The notes below the pieces were generated by a model. The model was not told where the DNA came from and did no database searches. It worked only from the letters and a program-made list of their open reading frames with translations. Positions 17,048-26,230 of a stretch of 64,000 nt of DNA are shown in pieces. The position numbers and the translations under genes were made by a program. The stretch's first letter is position 1. Each line of letters starts with the position of its first letter. The DNA is taken from the NCBI GenBank assembly GCA_964627805.1, contig CAZVLA010000031.1, forward strand, positions 4,014 to 68,013, given 5' to 3'. The stretch is from CAZAMI01 sp964627805. GTDB lineage: Archaea > Thermoproteota > Thermoprotei_A > Sulfolobales > NBVN01.

Positions 17048-17506
17048 GTGCCAGAGTTAGAGTTCGATCACATAGATAGAGAATTACTTAACATGCTTCA
17101 AGAGAATGCTGAGTTAACTTACGCTGAGCTAGGTAAGAAGCTGGGCATAAGTCCCTCGACAGTCTACATGAGGGTTAAGAGACTTAAGGAGCGTGGAGTC
17201 ATTAAGAGGATAGTAGCTGAGGTTAATCCTGAGGTTCTAGGTTACAGATTGAGGTCTCTAGTATTCGTGTCCATAGATGTTAAGAAGTATAATTCCGTAG
17301 TTAAGGAATTAGTGAAGATCCCTCAGGTTAAGGTGATATACGACATTACTGGTGAGTGGACCTTCGCTCTAGAAGTTCTAGTTAGGGATCATAAGGAACT
17401 CTCAGAACTACTTGATAGGGTAGGAGGTATTGATGGGGTACAGCAGACATCGACTGCTGTAGTCTTAAGAGTGATAAAGGAGCATAGGAAGGTACTACCT
17501 CCTTAG
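17048..17506 (+). CDS. Lrp/AsnC-family transcription regulator
   Basis: 152 residues: an N-terminal helix-turn-helix (LLNMLQENAELTYAELGKK, then SPSTVYMRVKRLKERG) and a C-terminal RAM effector-binding domain (VFVSIDVKKYN ... IYDITGEWTFALEVLV). Members form octamers and often sense amino acids. Start GTG after GGTGATG. Its target genes cannot be read from the sequence; glycine cleavage genes lie 3 kb downstream but nothing links them directly. Confidence 0.93.
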   Translation: MPELEFDHIDRELLNMLQENAELTYAELGKKLGISPSTVYMRVKRLKERGVIKRIVAEVNPEVLGYRLRSLVFVSIDVKKYNSVVKELVKIPQVKVIYDITGEWTFALEVLVRDHKELSELLDRVGGIDGVQQTSTAVVLRVIKEHRKVLPP

Positions 17507-17553
17507 CATCCCTAATTATTGCGTTCTAACTTTTTATGATTACGGTGAATTAA

Positions 17554-18060
17554 TTGATACCAATATACGGATATGGTATATTTAACGTTTGTATGAATGA
17601 AGTAATTCAGCATGTGATATTCGAGTATTCAGACCCTAAGAGGACTTACTTAGAGGTAATCAGAGATGAAAGTAGACTTAAGGAGGAGCTAATTAACTTA
17701 AGGGATAACATGCAGTACTTCCTAGATAATGAAGTTGTTAAGATAAACAACGCTAGAGTATATCCCAAAGTAATTAGTGTCGATGTTGGTTTTGCGGGGG
17801 GTTATGAGAGGCCATTCATTAAGTACACAATAGTTTTTGAAGCACCTATAAAACATGGAATTAATATTTACGAAGATAATTACGAACCTGAAATAGCTGA
17901 ATATGATTACATAGTTACCTGGGTATTTCCAAGAGGTAGTAAGGTAGTGGAGGTTGACGTGGGGTTTCCGTACGAATTAATTAATGAAAGAATACTTACA
18001 TTTAGAGTTAATGAAGGATCTGAGACACCTGGATATGAGCGTATAGTGTTTAAGGTGTGA
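17554..18060 (+). CDS. Hypothetical protein, beta-rich
   Basis: 168 residues from TTG at 17554; the ATG at about 17593 (MNEVIQHVIFEYS) is an alternative start. The N-terminal third is helical and charged, the rest alternates short strands (VISVDVGFAGGYERPFIKY, TIVFEAPIKHG) and has several aromatic residues. There are no membrane segments or catalytic motifs that I recognise. It stands alone, 47 bp after the Lrp gene on the same strand and convergent to priL. Confidence 0.65.
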   Translation: MIPIYGYGIFNVCMNEVIQHVIFEYSDPKRTYLEVIRDESRLKEELINLRDNMQYFLDNEVVKINNARVYPKVISVDVGFAGGYERPFIKYTIVFEAPIKHGINIYEDNYEPEIAEYDYIVTWVFPRGSKVVEVDVGFPYELINERILTFRVNEGSETPGYERIVFKV

Positions 18061-18130
18061 GTTACTTGTTCCTAAACTAATCATTGTAAGTTAGCTATGA
18101 ATGTCCTAGGTATTTACGTTAGTAGTGCCA

Positions 18131-19279
18131 TTATTTATTATCTTCATTATTCTTCCTTAATGACTTAATATACTCCTTACTCTTCCTCAAGGTTCTCCAG
18201 TAATACGCTAAGGGATTCTTAACGCCGCATTCACTAACACATAAACCTAATGTCCTCATTTTATCACAGCTATACACTAAGTACTTCTTCCTACCACCTC
18301 TCACGCCAGCTAAATGCTCCACTTGGTACTTAGCTATTCTCTCATTAAAATCAGGTAGGTTTCTGAATATGTTAAGTACGTCCTCAATATCCATTCCTAT
18401 ATTAAGTAGGAATGTAGCTAATGCAAATCTTTGATGATGTGTTAAGTGCTCCCCTTTCTCAGCTAGTTCCTTAATCTTTAAGATACAAGGTGGGAATGCT
18501 TCTTCGACTATTATACCTTTTAATCTACGGTACTCCTTAACGATCTCTTCAGAGGTAAATCCCCTTACCTCCTTAATGATACTAATTAATTCCCCCTTAA
18601 CGTCCTTACCAACTACTTCATTAACTACAATCAAATCGATACTTAAATTATTAGCTAACTCCCTAAGGTAATTCTTAACAAACTCCTCAACGATTCTTGT
18701 TACGTCATTCTTAACTAAGTAAACATAACCGTGTAGTACATACTTATTCGTTAACTTCCATTTGGGATCAGTACATAGCTTCTCGGTACCTATTAAGTAG
18801 TGAGGTATCTTAACTCTGAAGGGGTAGCACTCAATAATCTTCCTTCCACTCCTAGGATCAATACCTATAACTATAGCCTTACCGCAGCGATTACTTCTTG
18901 AACCTAAGTATTCCAAGCTAAGTCCCACCCTCTTAGCTACCTTACATACGGTGTATTCATCATCGACTTGAAGGAACCTCCTCGTGATTTTTGATTCGTA
19001 ATCTATGAATTTACTTAGTGCCCAAGGATCAACGGAACTAGTTAGCATTAGTCCTAAGTAGAAAGATATGACCTCTAAATCCTCCCTTGCTGTATGTGTG
19101 TATGACTCATTCCTTAGGTATTTCTTAATTCTCTCTAGTGCCCTCTCTACATACGTAGGTATTAATACATGCTCTAACCTCTTACCCTCACCAAAGTACA
19201 TCCTTATGAAGTCATTCAAATGAATTAAGTATGGGTACTTAACGAGTGTAGGTAATTTCATGGTTGCTGTAGCTAGCAA
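18131..19279 (-). CDS. priL: DNA primase large subunit PriL
   Basis: The regulatory subunit of the archaeal replicative primase, which helps PriS start primers. The C-terminal half carries the four cysteines of the [4Fe-4S] cluster: C265 (FPPCILKIKE), C338 (YSCDKM), C347 and C351 (LGLCVSECG), with the conserved HHQRFALATFLLNIGM and YQVEHLAG segments between them. Length 382 fits. The ATG at codon 7 (19261) is a possible start. Two conserved unknown genes lie directly upstream on the same strand; priS is not in the window. Confidence 0.93.
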   Translation of the reverse strand: MLATATMKLPTLVKYPYLIHLNDFIRMYFGEGKRLEHVLIPTYVERALERIKKYLRNESYTHTAREDLEVISFYLGLMLTSSVDPWALSKFIDYESKITRRFLQVDDEYTVCKVAKRVGLSLEYLGSRSNRCGKAIVIGIDPRSGRKIIECYPFRVKIPHYLIGTEKLCTDPKWKLTNKYVLHGYVYLVKNDVTRIVEEFVKNYLRELANNLSIDLIVVNEVVGKDVKGELISIIKEVRGFTSEEIVKEYRRLKGIIVEEAFPPCILKIKELAEKGEHLTHHQRFALATFLLNIGMDIEDVLNIFRNLPDFNERIAKYQVEHLAGVRGGRKKYLVYSCDKMRTLGLCVSECGVKNPLAYYWRTLRKSKEYIKSLRKNNEDNK

Positions 19280-19334
19280 TTAACTCCCACCCTAACCTTA
19301 CCCCTAAATACATAGGGAATTTATAACATGTTAG

Positions 19335-19748
19335 CTACTTCTGATGTTCTATGGGTTTATTCAGTACCAGCTTAGATAATTCATTAAGTATGTTGAATGT
19401 CTTCTCATCAACTATTATATCGGTACCATCAACTATTATGCTCAATCCCTCAAAAGGACTTAATGGAGGATCTGGTAAGTGAGGATCCGGTTTATCCTTT
19501 CCTACGTATATCCATTTAACTGTACTGCCTTTCCTAACTAGTCTATACCAGTACCTACCGAAGTATATGTACTTAACCCTCTGATTCCTTAATTTCTTGT
19601 ATACTAGATGTATTGGCTTTAGATAGTAGCCACTATCCTTTATCATTGAGTTGTAAGCGTATATCCTAGCTCTATATGGTGCGTATATTTCCATGAGTAC
19701 CTTATAACCGTTCTTAATCACTATGTACTTCCCTACCTCACGCTTCAT
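19335..19748 (-). CDS. Conserved hypothetical protein upstream of priL
   Basis: 137 residues, rich in Tyr and Lys. It starts EVGKYIVIKNGYKVLMEIYAP, has a basic aromatic stretch (YFGRYWYRLVRKG) followed by WIYVGKDKPDP and a proline-rich linker (PHLPDPPLSP), and ends with a helix. The pattern resembles a protein I associate with Crenarchaea but cannot name. It is not visibly related to PriX, the third primase subunit. Spacing of 55 bp to priL on the same strand suggests co-transcription. Confidence 0.65.
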   Translation of the reverse strand: MKREVGKYIVIKNGYKVLMEIYAPYRARIYAYNSMIKDSGYYLKPIHLVYKKLRNQRVKYIYFGRYWYRLVRKGSTVKWIYVGKDKPDPHLPDPPLSPFEGLSIIVDGTDIIVDEKTFNILNELSKLVLNKPIEHQK

Positions 19749-19773
19749 GAGTAATCACCTAAGAAGTCACTAA

Positions 19774-20232
19774 CTACCTCCCAAAGCACTTATCACTCAA
19801 CTTAAGCCTAACCTTAAGTTTAATTAACGAGTATACACTCTCCTTAAACTTATCTATATACGAAGGACTTACGCCCCTACTTAGCGCTATCTTCTTAACC
19901 TCCTCCTCAACGATACTATACTTTTTGTACCTCTCATTTAACTCACGCCAGTTAATACCCTTTAAGGCATTACCAACCTTCTCGTCGTAGGGTAGTACAC
20001 CCTTGATCATCAGTAACGCTATGATAGGGTATCCTATGTACCTCCTATACACCGTACCGTTATCCGTGCTGCAAGCCTCTCTTCTTTCGACATCTAAGTA
20101 AACATGATACTCTCTACTACCGTCTGATGACTTAACTAAAGCCTCCTTATCATTAAGTACCTTAACCCTGCCATCAGCTAAGCTTGCTGCAGCTTCTAGG
20201 ACTTTTATCTTAGGTGGTAACCTTAAGTGCAT
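19774..20232 (-). CDS. Conserved hypothetical protein in the priL operon
   Basis: 152 residues. It opens with PPKIKVLEAAASLADGRVK and a DGSREYHVYLD strand pair, followed by GYPIIALLMIKGVLPYDE, a short hydrophobic helix, and a helical C-terminal half (INWRELNERYKKYSIVEEEV). No known motif is recognised; the segment order looks like a conserved crenarchaeal family of unknown function. It precedes the 137-residue gene by 25 bp and priL beyond it. Confidence 0.65.
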   Translation of the reverse strand: MHLRLPPKIKVLEAAASLADGRVKVLNDKEALVKSSDGSREYHVYLDVERREACSTDNGTVYRRYIGYPIIALLMIKGVLPYDEKVGNALKGINWRELNERYKKYSIVEEEVKKIALSRGVSPSYIDKFKESVYSLIKLKVRLKLSDKCFGR

Positions 20233-20295
20233 TACCTATTCCTCCATCAATTGAAGGAATTGATTCAAGGTTTAAAAGAATGTTTGGGGTTAATA

Positions 20296-20745
20296 CTAGC
20301 CCTCTTCCTCCTTAATCTTTCTTATGTAATCCTCGTAACTCAATAATTTACTACGGTAACCTCCAATGCTTCCTTCAAATCTCACCTTAACGATCCATCC
20401 TCTACCGTACGGGTCCTTATTTATTAGGTCTGGATTATCCATTAACTCCTCATTAACAGCAACTACCTCACCATTAACTGGGGAGTAAACATCAGCTATG
20501 GTCTTAACTGATTCTAAAGTAGCTACCGTATCACCTTCACTAACCCTGGCTCCTACGTCAGGTAACTCTATATTAACTATGAATCTAAGCTTCTTCTGTG
20601 CATAATCAGTTATTCCTACGATAGCTACGTCGCCATCGAACCTAACCCACTCATCAGTTTTTGTGTACATTAAGTCCTTAAGTACCTTATATTCATTAAG
20701 CTTAGTCTTAACTATTACCTCCTGACTCAAGCCACTACACCCCAC
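20296..20745 (-). CDS. gcvH: Glycine cleavage system H protein
   Basis: The lipoyl carrier that shuttles the aminomethyl group between P, T and L proteins. The lipoyl lysine is K81 in LESVKTIADVYSP, and the flanking GITDYAQKKL and ADVYSPVNGEVVAVNEEL segments are standard. The ending DPYGRGWIVKV is also typical. It starts 3 bp after the end of gcvT on the same strand. The first ten residues lack family similarity, so a later start is possible. Confidence 0.96.
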   Translation of the reverse strand: MGCSGLSQEVIVKTKLNEYKVLKDLMYTKTDEWVRFDGDVAIVGITDYAQKKLRFIVNIELPDVGARVSEGDTVATLESVKTIADVYSPVNGEVVAVNEELMDNPDLINKDPYGRGWIVKVRFEGSIGGYRSKLLSYEDYIRKIKEEEG

Positions 20746-20748
20746 TAC

Positions 20749-21858
20749 CTATATGAATGGAGGTTCAACAATTTTTGCCTCGTAGTCCTTTCCTCTAATC
20801 CTTATAAACACCTTATAACCTATGTATGCGTACCTAACATTAATGTAGCCTAAGGCTATACTCCTCTTAATGTAGGGTGAGTAAGCGCCGCTAGTAATTA
20901 CGCCCACAACCTTACCGTCAACTACTATGGAATCTCCGTGCCTGGGTATAGCCCTAATACCTTTACCTAACTTCAGACCTACCCTAATCCTCTCAATACC
21001 ATTCTCATAAATTTCCTTAACAGCTTCATAACCAACATAACCCTTCTTTTTGAACGTTAAGGCCATCCAGTACCTAGCCTCTATAGGGTTGATATCCTCG
21101 GATATGTCATTACCTACGAGTAAATACCCCATCTCCAGCCTAAGGCTGTCCCTAGCTATCAACCCCGCTGGTCTAGCCCCCAGTTCACGTGCCTTAAGCA
21201 GTAACTCACCACCTAATTTAGGGTCAGCCCATATCTCAAAACCGTAGCTCCTTATCTCCTCACCAGTCCATCCTGATCTACTCAGTAGTAACGCCTTATT
21301 ACCTAGTACGTGGGCATCTTTAATGAATTCTAATATTTTAAGTGATTTAGCATCACTTACTCCGAATTCCTCAATGATCTCTAATGCCTTAGGTCCTTGA
21401 ATAGCTATTAATACGGACTTCTCAGTAACGTCCTCAAAATCAACATCCTCCTTAGTAAACCCTAGCCTCTCCCTTAGACTTAGTAACCAATTAATGTCTT
21501 TCTCAATATTAGCTGCATTAACTACTGCTAACCATGTATCCTCCGAGAAGTTATAGAGCATCACGTCATCCTTAATCCCGCCATCATCATTGAGCAACAG
21601 TACGGGCCCGCTCATCATGCATTCACGAACCTTAGATAAGTCCTTACTAACGACCCTTTGAAGGAACTCAAAGACTTTCTTACCTCTAATTACTATTCTA
21701 CCCATATGTGATACGTCAAATACGGTAACGCTATTCCTAGTACTTAAGTGCTCCTCTAGGGGGTTTCCGTAATCAAAGGATGTTATCCAACCAGCGAATT
21801 CCCCTAAATTACCGCCTAATTTTCTCTGAACATCAACTAATGGTACGTACTTAGCCGT
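20749..21858 (-). CDS. gcvT: Glycine cleavage T protein (aminomethyltransferase), non-canonical start
   Basis: Transfers methylene from the H-bound aminomethyl group to the pterin cofactor and releases ammonia. The core is clear: FDVSHMGRIVIRG, AIQGPKALEII, SGWTGEEIRSYGFEIW, GLIARDSLRLEMGYLL, and a C-terminal barrel. The first ATG (21705) would cut off 51 residues that are plainly GcvT (VPLVDVQRKLGG, FAGWITSFDYGN, EEHLSTRNSVTVF). These codons contain no ATG, GTG or TTG and begin right after TAA at 21862-21864. ACG at 21856-21858, six bases after GGTGG, is the best-placed start and gives 369 residues, the normal length. Confidence 0.85.
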   Translation of the reverse strand, partial: TAKYVPLVDVQRKLGGNLGEFAGWITSFDYGNPLEEHLSTRNSVTVFDVSHMGRIVIRGKKVFEFLQRVVSKDLSKVRECMMSGPVLLLNDDGGIKDDVMLYNFSEDTWLAVVNAANIEKDINWLLSLRERLGFTKEDVDFEDVTEKSVLIAIQGPKALEIIEEFGVSDAKSLKILEFIKDAHVLGNKALLLSRSGWTGEEIRSYGFEIWADPKLGGELLLKARELGARPAGLIARDSLRLEMGYLLVGNDISEDINPIEARYWMALTFKKKGYVGYEAVKEIYENGIERIRVGLKLGKGIRAIPRHGDSIVVDGKVVGVITSGAYSPYIKRSIALGYINVRYAYIGYKVFIRIRGKDYEAKIVEPPFI

Positions 21859-21861
21859 AGT

Positions 21862-21876
21862 TTACCACCGTAACAT
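21862..21876 (-). other. Four-codon mini-ORF and ribosome-binding site before gcvT
   Basis: On the minus strand ATG TTA CGG TGG TAA reads in the same frame as gcvT and ends six bases before the proposed ACG start. It also contains GGTGG (21865-21869), a good Shine-Dalgarno match for that ACG. An A+T-rich TATA-like stretch near 21895-21910 would put the message start close to this ATG. It could be a leaderless mini-ORF, the true gcvT start with a nonsense codon, or just leader. Confidence 0.4.
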
Positions 21877-22017
21877 TTCCTTTGAGATTAAGTAAAATAA
21901 TTTTTAATGAATCAGAAGAAACGCATATTCCGCTAAATTAAATAAATACTTCAGTATGTAATTCCTTAAGAAACTAATTTATTTTCTTTAATTAAGGTGA
22001 TATATTGGCGAGTATGA

Positions 22018-23433
22018 ATGCCTCACTACTGGGTACCTAACTCATCTAAAGAGATATTGAAGTATTTAATTAATGAATTGAATATAGAGAATATTGATGA
22101 ATTATTCAGGGATATACCTAACGAATTAAGGGTTAAGAATAATGTTAATGTAGGTTTCGGTAAGCCCCTTACTGAGTATGAAGTTAAGAGGTTATTTTAT
22201 AGGATAGTATCTAAGAACAGAGTGTATAAGGATCCTCCACCCTTCCTAGGCGGGGGCTTCTGCTACCATCATGTACCTTCAGTAGTTAAGTACATTATTG
22301 AGAGAGGGGAATTCCTAACTTCATACACACCGTATCAAGCCGAGATAAATCAAGGAGTCCTTCAAGCTCTTTTCGAGTTTCAGAGCCTCATTGCTGAGTT
22401 ATATGATGTTGATGTAGTGAATGCGTCTATGTATAATGGAAGTACAGCGGTTGCTGAGGCTATCAGGATGGCGTTAAGGGTTAAGAAGGGAAGGAGTAAG
22501 GTAGTGGTACTAGGTGATTCGCATCCGGAAGTTATTGAGACTGTAAGGACTTGGGTTAGTACCTTAGGTATTAAGGTAATCACACCTAAATTTAGGATCG
22601 ATAAGGGATTTGTTGATTCTGAGGAGCTTAAGAACTTAGTAGATAGGGAAGTAGCTGCGGTCTACTTTGAATACCCTAACTTCTTTGGTGTTGTAAGTAA
22701 TGAAATTAAGGATTACGTAGAGATAGCTCATGAAGCTGGGGCTTTAGCAATTGCTTACTCTAACCCAATAGCTCTACCAATACTTAAACCGCCAGGAAGT
22801 TTCGGTGTCGACATTGCAGTAGGGGATGTCCAACCATTAGGTATTGGACTTAACTTCGGAGGACCTACGGCTGGTTTCATAGGTATCCCCTATAGGAGGG
22901 AACTACTTAGGCAACTACCAGGTAGGTTAGTGGGAGCTACCTTAACTGAGGACGGTAAGGAAATAGGTTACACCTTAATACTGCAGACTAGGGAGCAACA
23001 CATAAGGAGGGAAAGGGCTACATCCAACATAACGACGAACTCGGCATTAATGGCTATAGCAGCTGCTATATACATGTCCCTGCTCGGGCGTAAGGGACTT
23101 AGGAAATTAGCTGAGGCTATTGCCGGTAGGACCGAGTACTTAATTAGTAGGTTAAGTAAAGTACCTAACCTAAACGTACCTGCGGTAGGTAGTAGGGATT
23201 CTATACTGTTTCGTGAATTAACAGTGGGGGTTACTAGAGGAAGTATTGCTAAGTTACGTGAGTACTTAAGGAGTAAGGGATACGCAATAGGTCCTGAATT
23301 AAGTAGGTTCTATAGGGATTCAGAACCGAAGCTAAGTAACTGCTCCTTAGTATGCGTAACTGAAGCTCATAGTAAGGAGGATATAGATGGTCTAATTAAT
23401 TCAATAAAGGAGTTCCTTAGTAAGGGTGGTTAG
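22018..23433 (+). CDS. gcvPA: Glycine dehydrogenase (decarboxylating) subunit 1
   Basis: The N-terminal half of the split P protein, which decarboxylates glycine. It starts HYWVPNSSKEILKYL and shows family segments FLGGGFCYHHVPSVV, TPYQAEINQGVLQALFEFQ, GGPTAGFIGIPYRRELLRQLPGR cut across the middle, and TREQHIRRERATSNI. 471 residues is usual. Faces gcvT across a short divergent promoter region. The subunit forms a heteromer with GcvPB, whose gene follows after 2 bp. Confidence 0.96.
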   Translation: MPHYWVPNSSKEILKYLINELNIENIDELFRDIPNELRVKNNVNVGFGKPLTEYEVKRLFYRIVSKNRVYKDPPPFLGGGFCYHHVPSVVKYIIERGEFLTSYTPYQAEINQGVLQALFEFQSLIAELYDVDVVNASMYNGSTAVAEAIRMALRVKKGRSKVVVLGDSHPEVIETVRTWVSTLGIKVITPKFRIDKGFVDSEELKNLVDREVAAVYFEYPNFFGVVSNEIKDYVEIAHEAGALAIAYSNPIALPILKPPGSFGVDIAVGDVQPLGIGLNFGGPTAGFIGIPYRRELLRQLPGRLVGATLTEDGKEIGYTLILQTREQHIRRERATSNITTNSALMAIAAAIYMSLLGRKGLRKLAEAIAGRTEYLISRLSKVPNLNVPAVGSRDSILFRELTVGVTRGSIAKLREYLRSKGYAIGPELSRFYRDSEPKLSNCSLVCVTEAHSKEDIDGLINSIKEFLSKGG

Positions 23434-23435
23434 AT

Positions 23436-24953
23436 ATGGTATTTAGGCAGAGTAAGTGGATGGAACCGTTAGTATTTGAGATACCTAAGAGGGGAGATAG
23501 AGAGACGTTCTTAATTGATGAGGAATTTAGTGAATACTCCAGTACCTACTTAAGTAAGGTTCCTAAGGAATTATTAAGGAATAAGGATCCTAACATACCT
23601 AACTTAAGCGAGGTTGATGTCGTAAGACATTATACAAGATTAGCCCACATGTCATACGGTATCGACTTAGGGCCCGTGCCATTAGGTTCGTGCACGATGA
23701 AGTATAACCCCAGAATTTGTGAGGAGTTAGCATCGGTAGATGAAGTAACTTCACTACATCCTTACCAAGATGAGGATGAGATTCAGGGGATTCTAGAGAT
23801 AATGTACTTAATGCAGAAATGGCTAGCTGAATTAACAGGTATGGATGTCTGTTGTCTACAACCACCAGCTGGTGCTTCGGGTGAGTTTGTAGGTGCGTTA
23901 ATGATTAGGAAGTACCATCTAGATAAGGGTTTAGGGTATAAGGACGAAATGATCGTACCCGACAATGCTCATGGTTCAAACCCTGCTAGTGCCGCTATGG
24001 CTGGATTCAAAGTAATCACTATTCCGTCGAGCGAGGACGGTAATGTAGATGTAGATGCTCTAAAAGCTGCATTAAGTGATAGGACAGCAGGTATGATGTT
24101 AACTAACCCGAATACGTTGGGGCTGTTCGAAGAGAATATAGTAGAGATAGCTAACTTAGTGCATAGTAAAGGTGCACTCCTGTACTACGACGGAGCTAAC
24201 TTAAACGGTATGTTAGGTATAGCTAGGCCTGGGGATATGGGGTTTGATATAGTGCATTTAAACCTTCATAAGACCTTCTCGACACCTCACGGAGGTGGAG
24301 GTCCTGGGGGAGGAGCTGTATGTGTTAAGGAGTTCTTAAGGGATTACTTACCAGTACCTATAGTTGAGTATAGGAGGGGTAAGTATGTACTTAATTACGA
24401 ATTACCTAAATCAATAGGTAGGGTATCATGGTACTACGGCAACGTAGTACCTATAGTTAAAGCATTCATATACTTAAGTATGTTAGGTCCGCTAATTAGT
24501 GAGGTTTGCAAGGTAGCTGTCTTAAATACTAACTACTTAATGAGTAAGATAATTAAATTAAAGGGTATTGACTTGACCTACGGTGTGGGTAGGTGGAGAA
24601 AACACGAATTCGTAATTAGTTTTGAGGCATTACATAGGGAAACAGGTGTTAATGCTGAGGATGTCGCTAAGGCATTACTTGATGAAGGGATACACGCTCC
24701 AACAATATACTTCCCACTAATAGTTCCCGAAGCACATATGATAGAATTAACGGAGACCGAACCTGTCGAGGAGATTGACAGGGTGCTTAAAGCATACGAA
24801 AGGATAGTTAAGGAGGCATATAAGAATCCAAAATCAGTTAAGAATAGACCAAGGAATACATCTGTGGGAAGGTTAGACGTGTTTAGGGCGAATCATCCAA
24901 GAACCTTAGTACCTACTTATAGATTCTTTAATAGGATTAAGAACCTAAAGTAG
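23436..24953 (+). CDS. gcvPB: Glycine dehydrogenase (decarboxylating) subunit 2
   Basis: The PLP-binding half of the P protein. The Schiff-base lysine is K279 in DIVHLNLHKTFSTPHGGGG; other marks are the glycine-rich GGGGPGGG loop, LGSCTMKYNP near residue 83 and PPAGASGEF near 143. 505 residues fits. Two bases separate it from gcvPA, so both are certainly one operon. The L protein (dihydrolipoyl dehydrogenase) is not in the window. Confidence 0.97.
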   Translation: MVFRQSKWMEPLVFEIPKRGDRETFLIDEEFSEYSSTYLSKVPKELLRNKDPNIPNLSEVDVVRHYTRLAHMSYGIDLGPVPLGSCTMKYNPRICEELASVDEVTSLHPYQDEDEIQGILEIMYLMQKWLAELTGMDVCCLQPPAGASGEFVGALMIRKYHLDKGLGYKDEMIVPDNAHGSNPASAAMAGFKVITIPSSEDGNVDVDALKAALSDRTAGMMLTNPNTLGLFEENIVEIANLVHSKGALLYYDGANLNGMLGIARPGDMGFDIVHLNLHKTFSTPHGGGGPGGGAVCVKEFLRDYLPVPIVEYRRGKYVLNYELPKSIGRVSWYYGNVVPIVKAFIYLSMLGPLISEVCKVAVLNTNYLMSKIIKLKGIDLTYGVGRWRKHEFVISFEALHRETGVNAEDVAKALLDEGIHAPTIYFPLIVPEAHMIELTETEPVEEIDRVLKAYERIVKEAYKNPKSVKNRPRNTSVGRLDVFRANHPRTLVPTYRFFNRIKNLK

Positions 24954-24957
24954 ATCC

Positions 24958-26115
24958 TCATACCTTATAACCCTTACTTGCTGGTATAACCTTAATCACT
25001 ACCTCCTCCCTGTAATCCGTAATTACTCTCCAATACCCACTTAACTCCTCATCTAACTTAGGGTCCCCCGTCTCAATGAATAGATACTTTAACCTTGATA
25101 GTTTAGGTTTAGTAGCTACGACTATTATCCTATCTCTACCTACTAACTTAAGCACCCTAGGTGTTAACTGTTTATTACCTCTACCTATGATGAACCCTTG
25201 ACCACCGATAACTGATAAGACGATGTAAGGTATTCCGTAAGTCCTAATCAAGCCTAGGATATCCCTCTCAGCCATATCCTTAGCTAATAACCTCCTACCC
25301 AAGACAGCATCAAACCCCAGTAGGGTCTTGGGGATCCCTAACTTATCGGCTATGTACTTCACAGTACTACCTGGTCCCAGTATGTAAGGTATGTCGTCTC
25401 TATAGTACTCCTCTATGAAGTACTTAGCTATACCCTCCTTATACTCCTCATCACCCTTAACTAACTCCTTACTTGAAGCAGTTAAGTAATCATGCCTAAC
25501 CACTAGAGAGTGCCCGTAGGTCCTCATAACTAATTTATCACTCCTTAAGTACCTCTCATCAATATCAATAATGTCTCCATAATCAACTAGGGCTTGACCC
25601 GTGATTAGTAAATTAAGAAGGTCAGCAGCTGATTCAGGTGATGTAGCGAAGCATGCAGAGTACATCTTAACACCTGCTGGAACACCAATTAACGGTACTT
25701 CACCTTGCGTAACACTCACTATATCCCTAGCGGTACCATCACCACCTACGAAGACTATTAAATCAACTCCTAAGTTAATGAACTTCCTTACACAGGACTT
25801 AGTATCTTCACTAGTCGTTTCAGTGCTTCTGGGTATGTCTAGGCATGTGTAATTATACTTGATAGGTACTAATTCACGAAAATACTTGCAACCCATAACC
25901 CCGTTAGCTACTATGAAAGTAACCCTAGGGTTCCTCAGTAGATCTAGGCTTAAGCACCTACGGATGAATCTTAAAGCCCTTAAAGGGGCCTCAGGCTTAG
26001 CTCCTCTACGTAGGGCTTCAAAGTATAAGTCACCATCAGTACCTTTAAGACCGACAGCACCACCCATGCCAGCTATTGGATTAACTAAGAAACCAACCTT
26101 GATAATCCCCACCAA
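24958..26115 (-). CDS. ATP-NAD kinase-like protein (AcoX/COG3199 family)
   Basis: 385 residues with the NAD-kinase fold: GFLVNPIAGMGGAVGLKGTD at the N-terminus, the GGDGTARDI motif near 143 that binds the phosphate donor, then PAGVKMYSACFATSP and GPGSTVKYIA, GIPKTLLGFDAV, all characteristic of the AcoX-type branch. Members are thought to phosphorylate NAD or a related molecule; the substrate is not settled. It is convergent with gcvPB with only 4 bp between, and divergent from the TFB3-like gene. Confidence 0.87.
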   Translation of the reverse strand: MVGIIKVGFLVNPIAGMGGAVGLKGTDGDLYFEALRRGAKPEAPLRALRFIRRCLSLDLLRNPRVTFIVANGVMGCKYFRELVPIKYNYTCLDIPRSTETTSEDTKSCVRKFINLGVDLIVFVGGDGTARDIVSVTQGEVPLIGVPAGVKMYSACFATSPESAADLLNLLITGQALVDYGDIIDIDERYLRSDKLVMRTYGHSLVVRHDYLTASSKELVKGDEEYKEGIAKYFIEEYYRDDIPYILGPGSTVKYIADKLGIPKTLLGFDAVLGRRLLAKDMAERDILGLIRTYGIPYIVLSVIGGQGFIIGRGNKQLTPRVLKLVGRDRIIVVATKPKLSRLKYLFIETGDPKLDEELSGYWRVITDYREEVVIKVIPASKGYKV

Positions 26116-26230
26116 TAAGAGCCGGGAGTTTTCAATACTTAAACTTTCACCCCACCCTCACGCTCATTCAGTAATAGGCTTTCAGAATAGGTGATATAGT
26201 ATTACCTATGAAAGACGCTAATGATGAACT

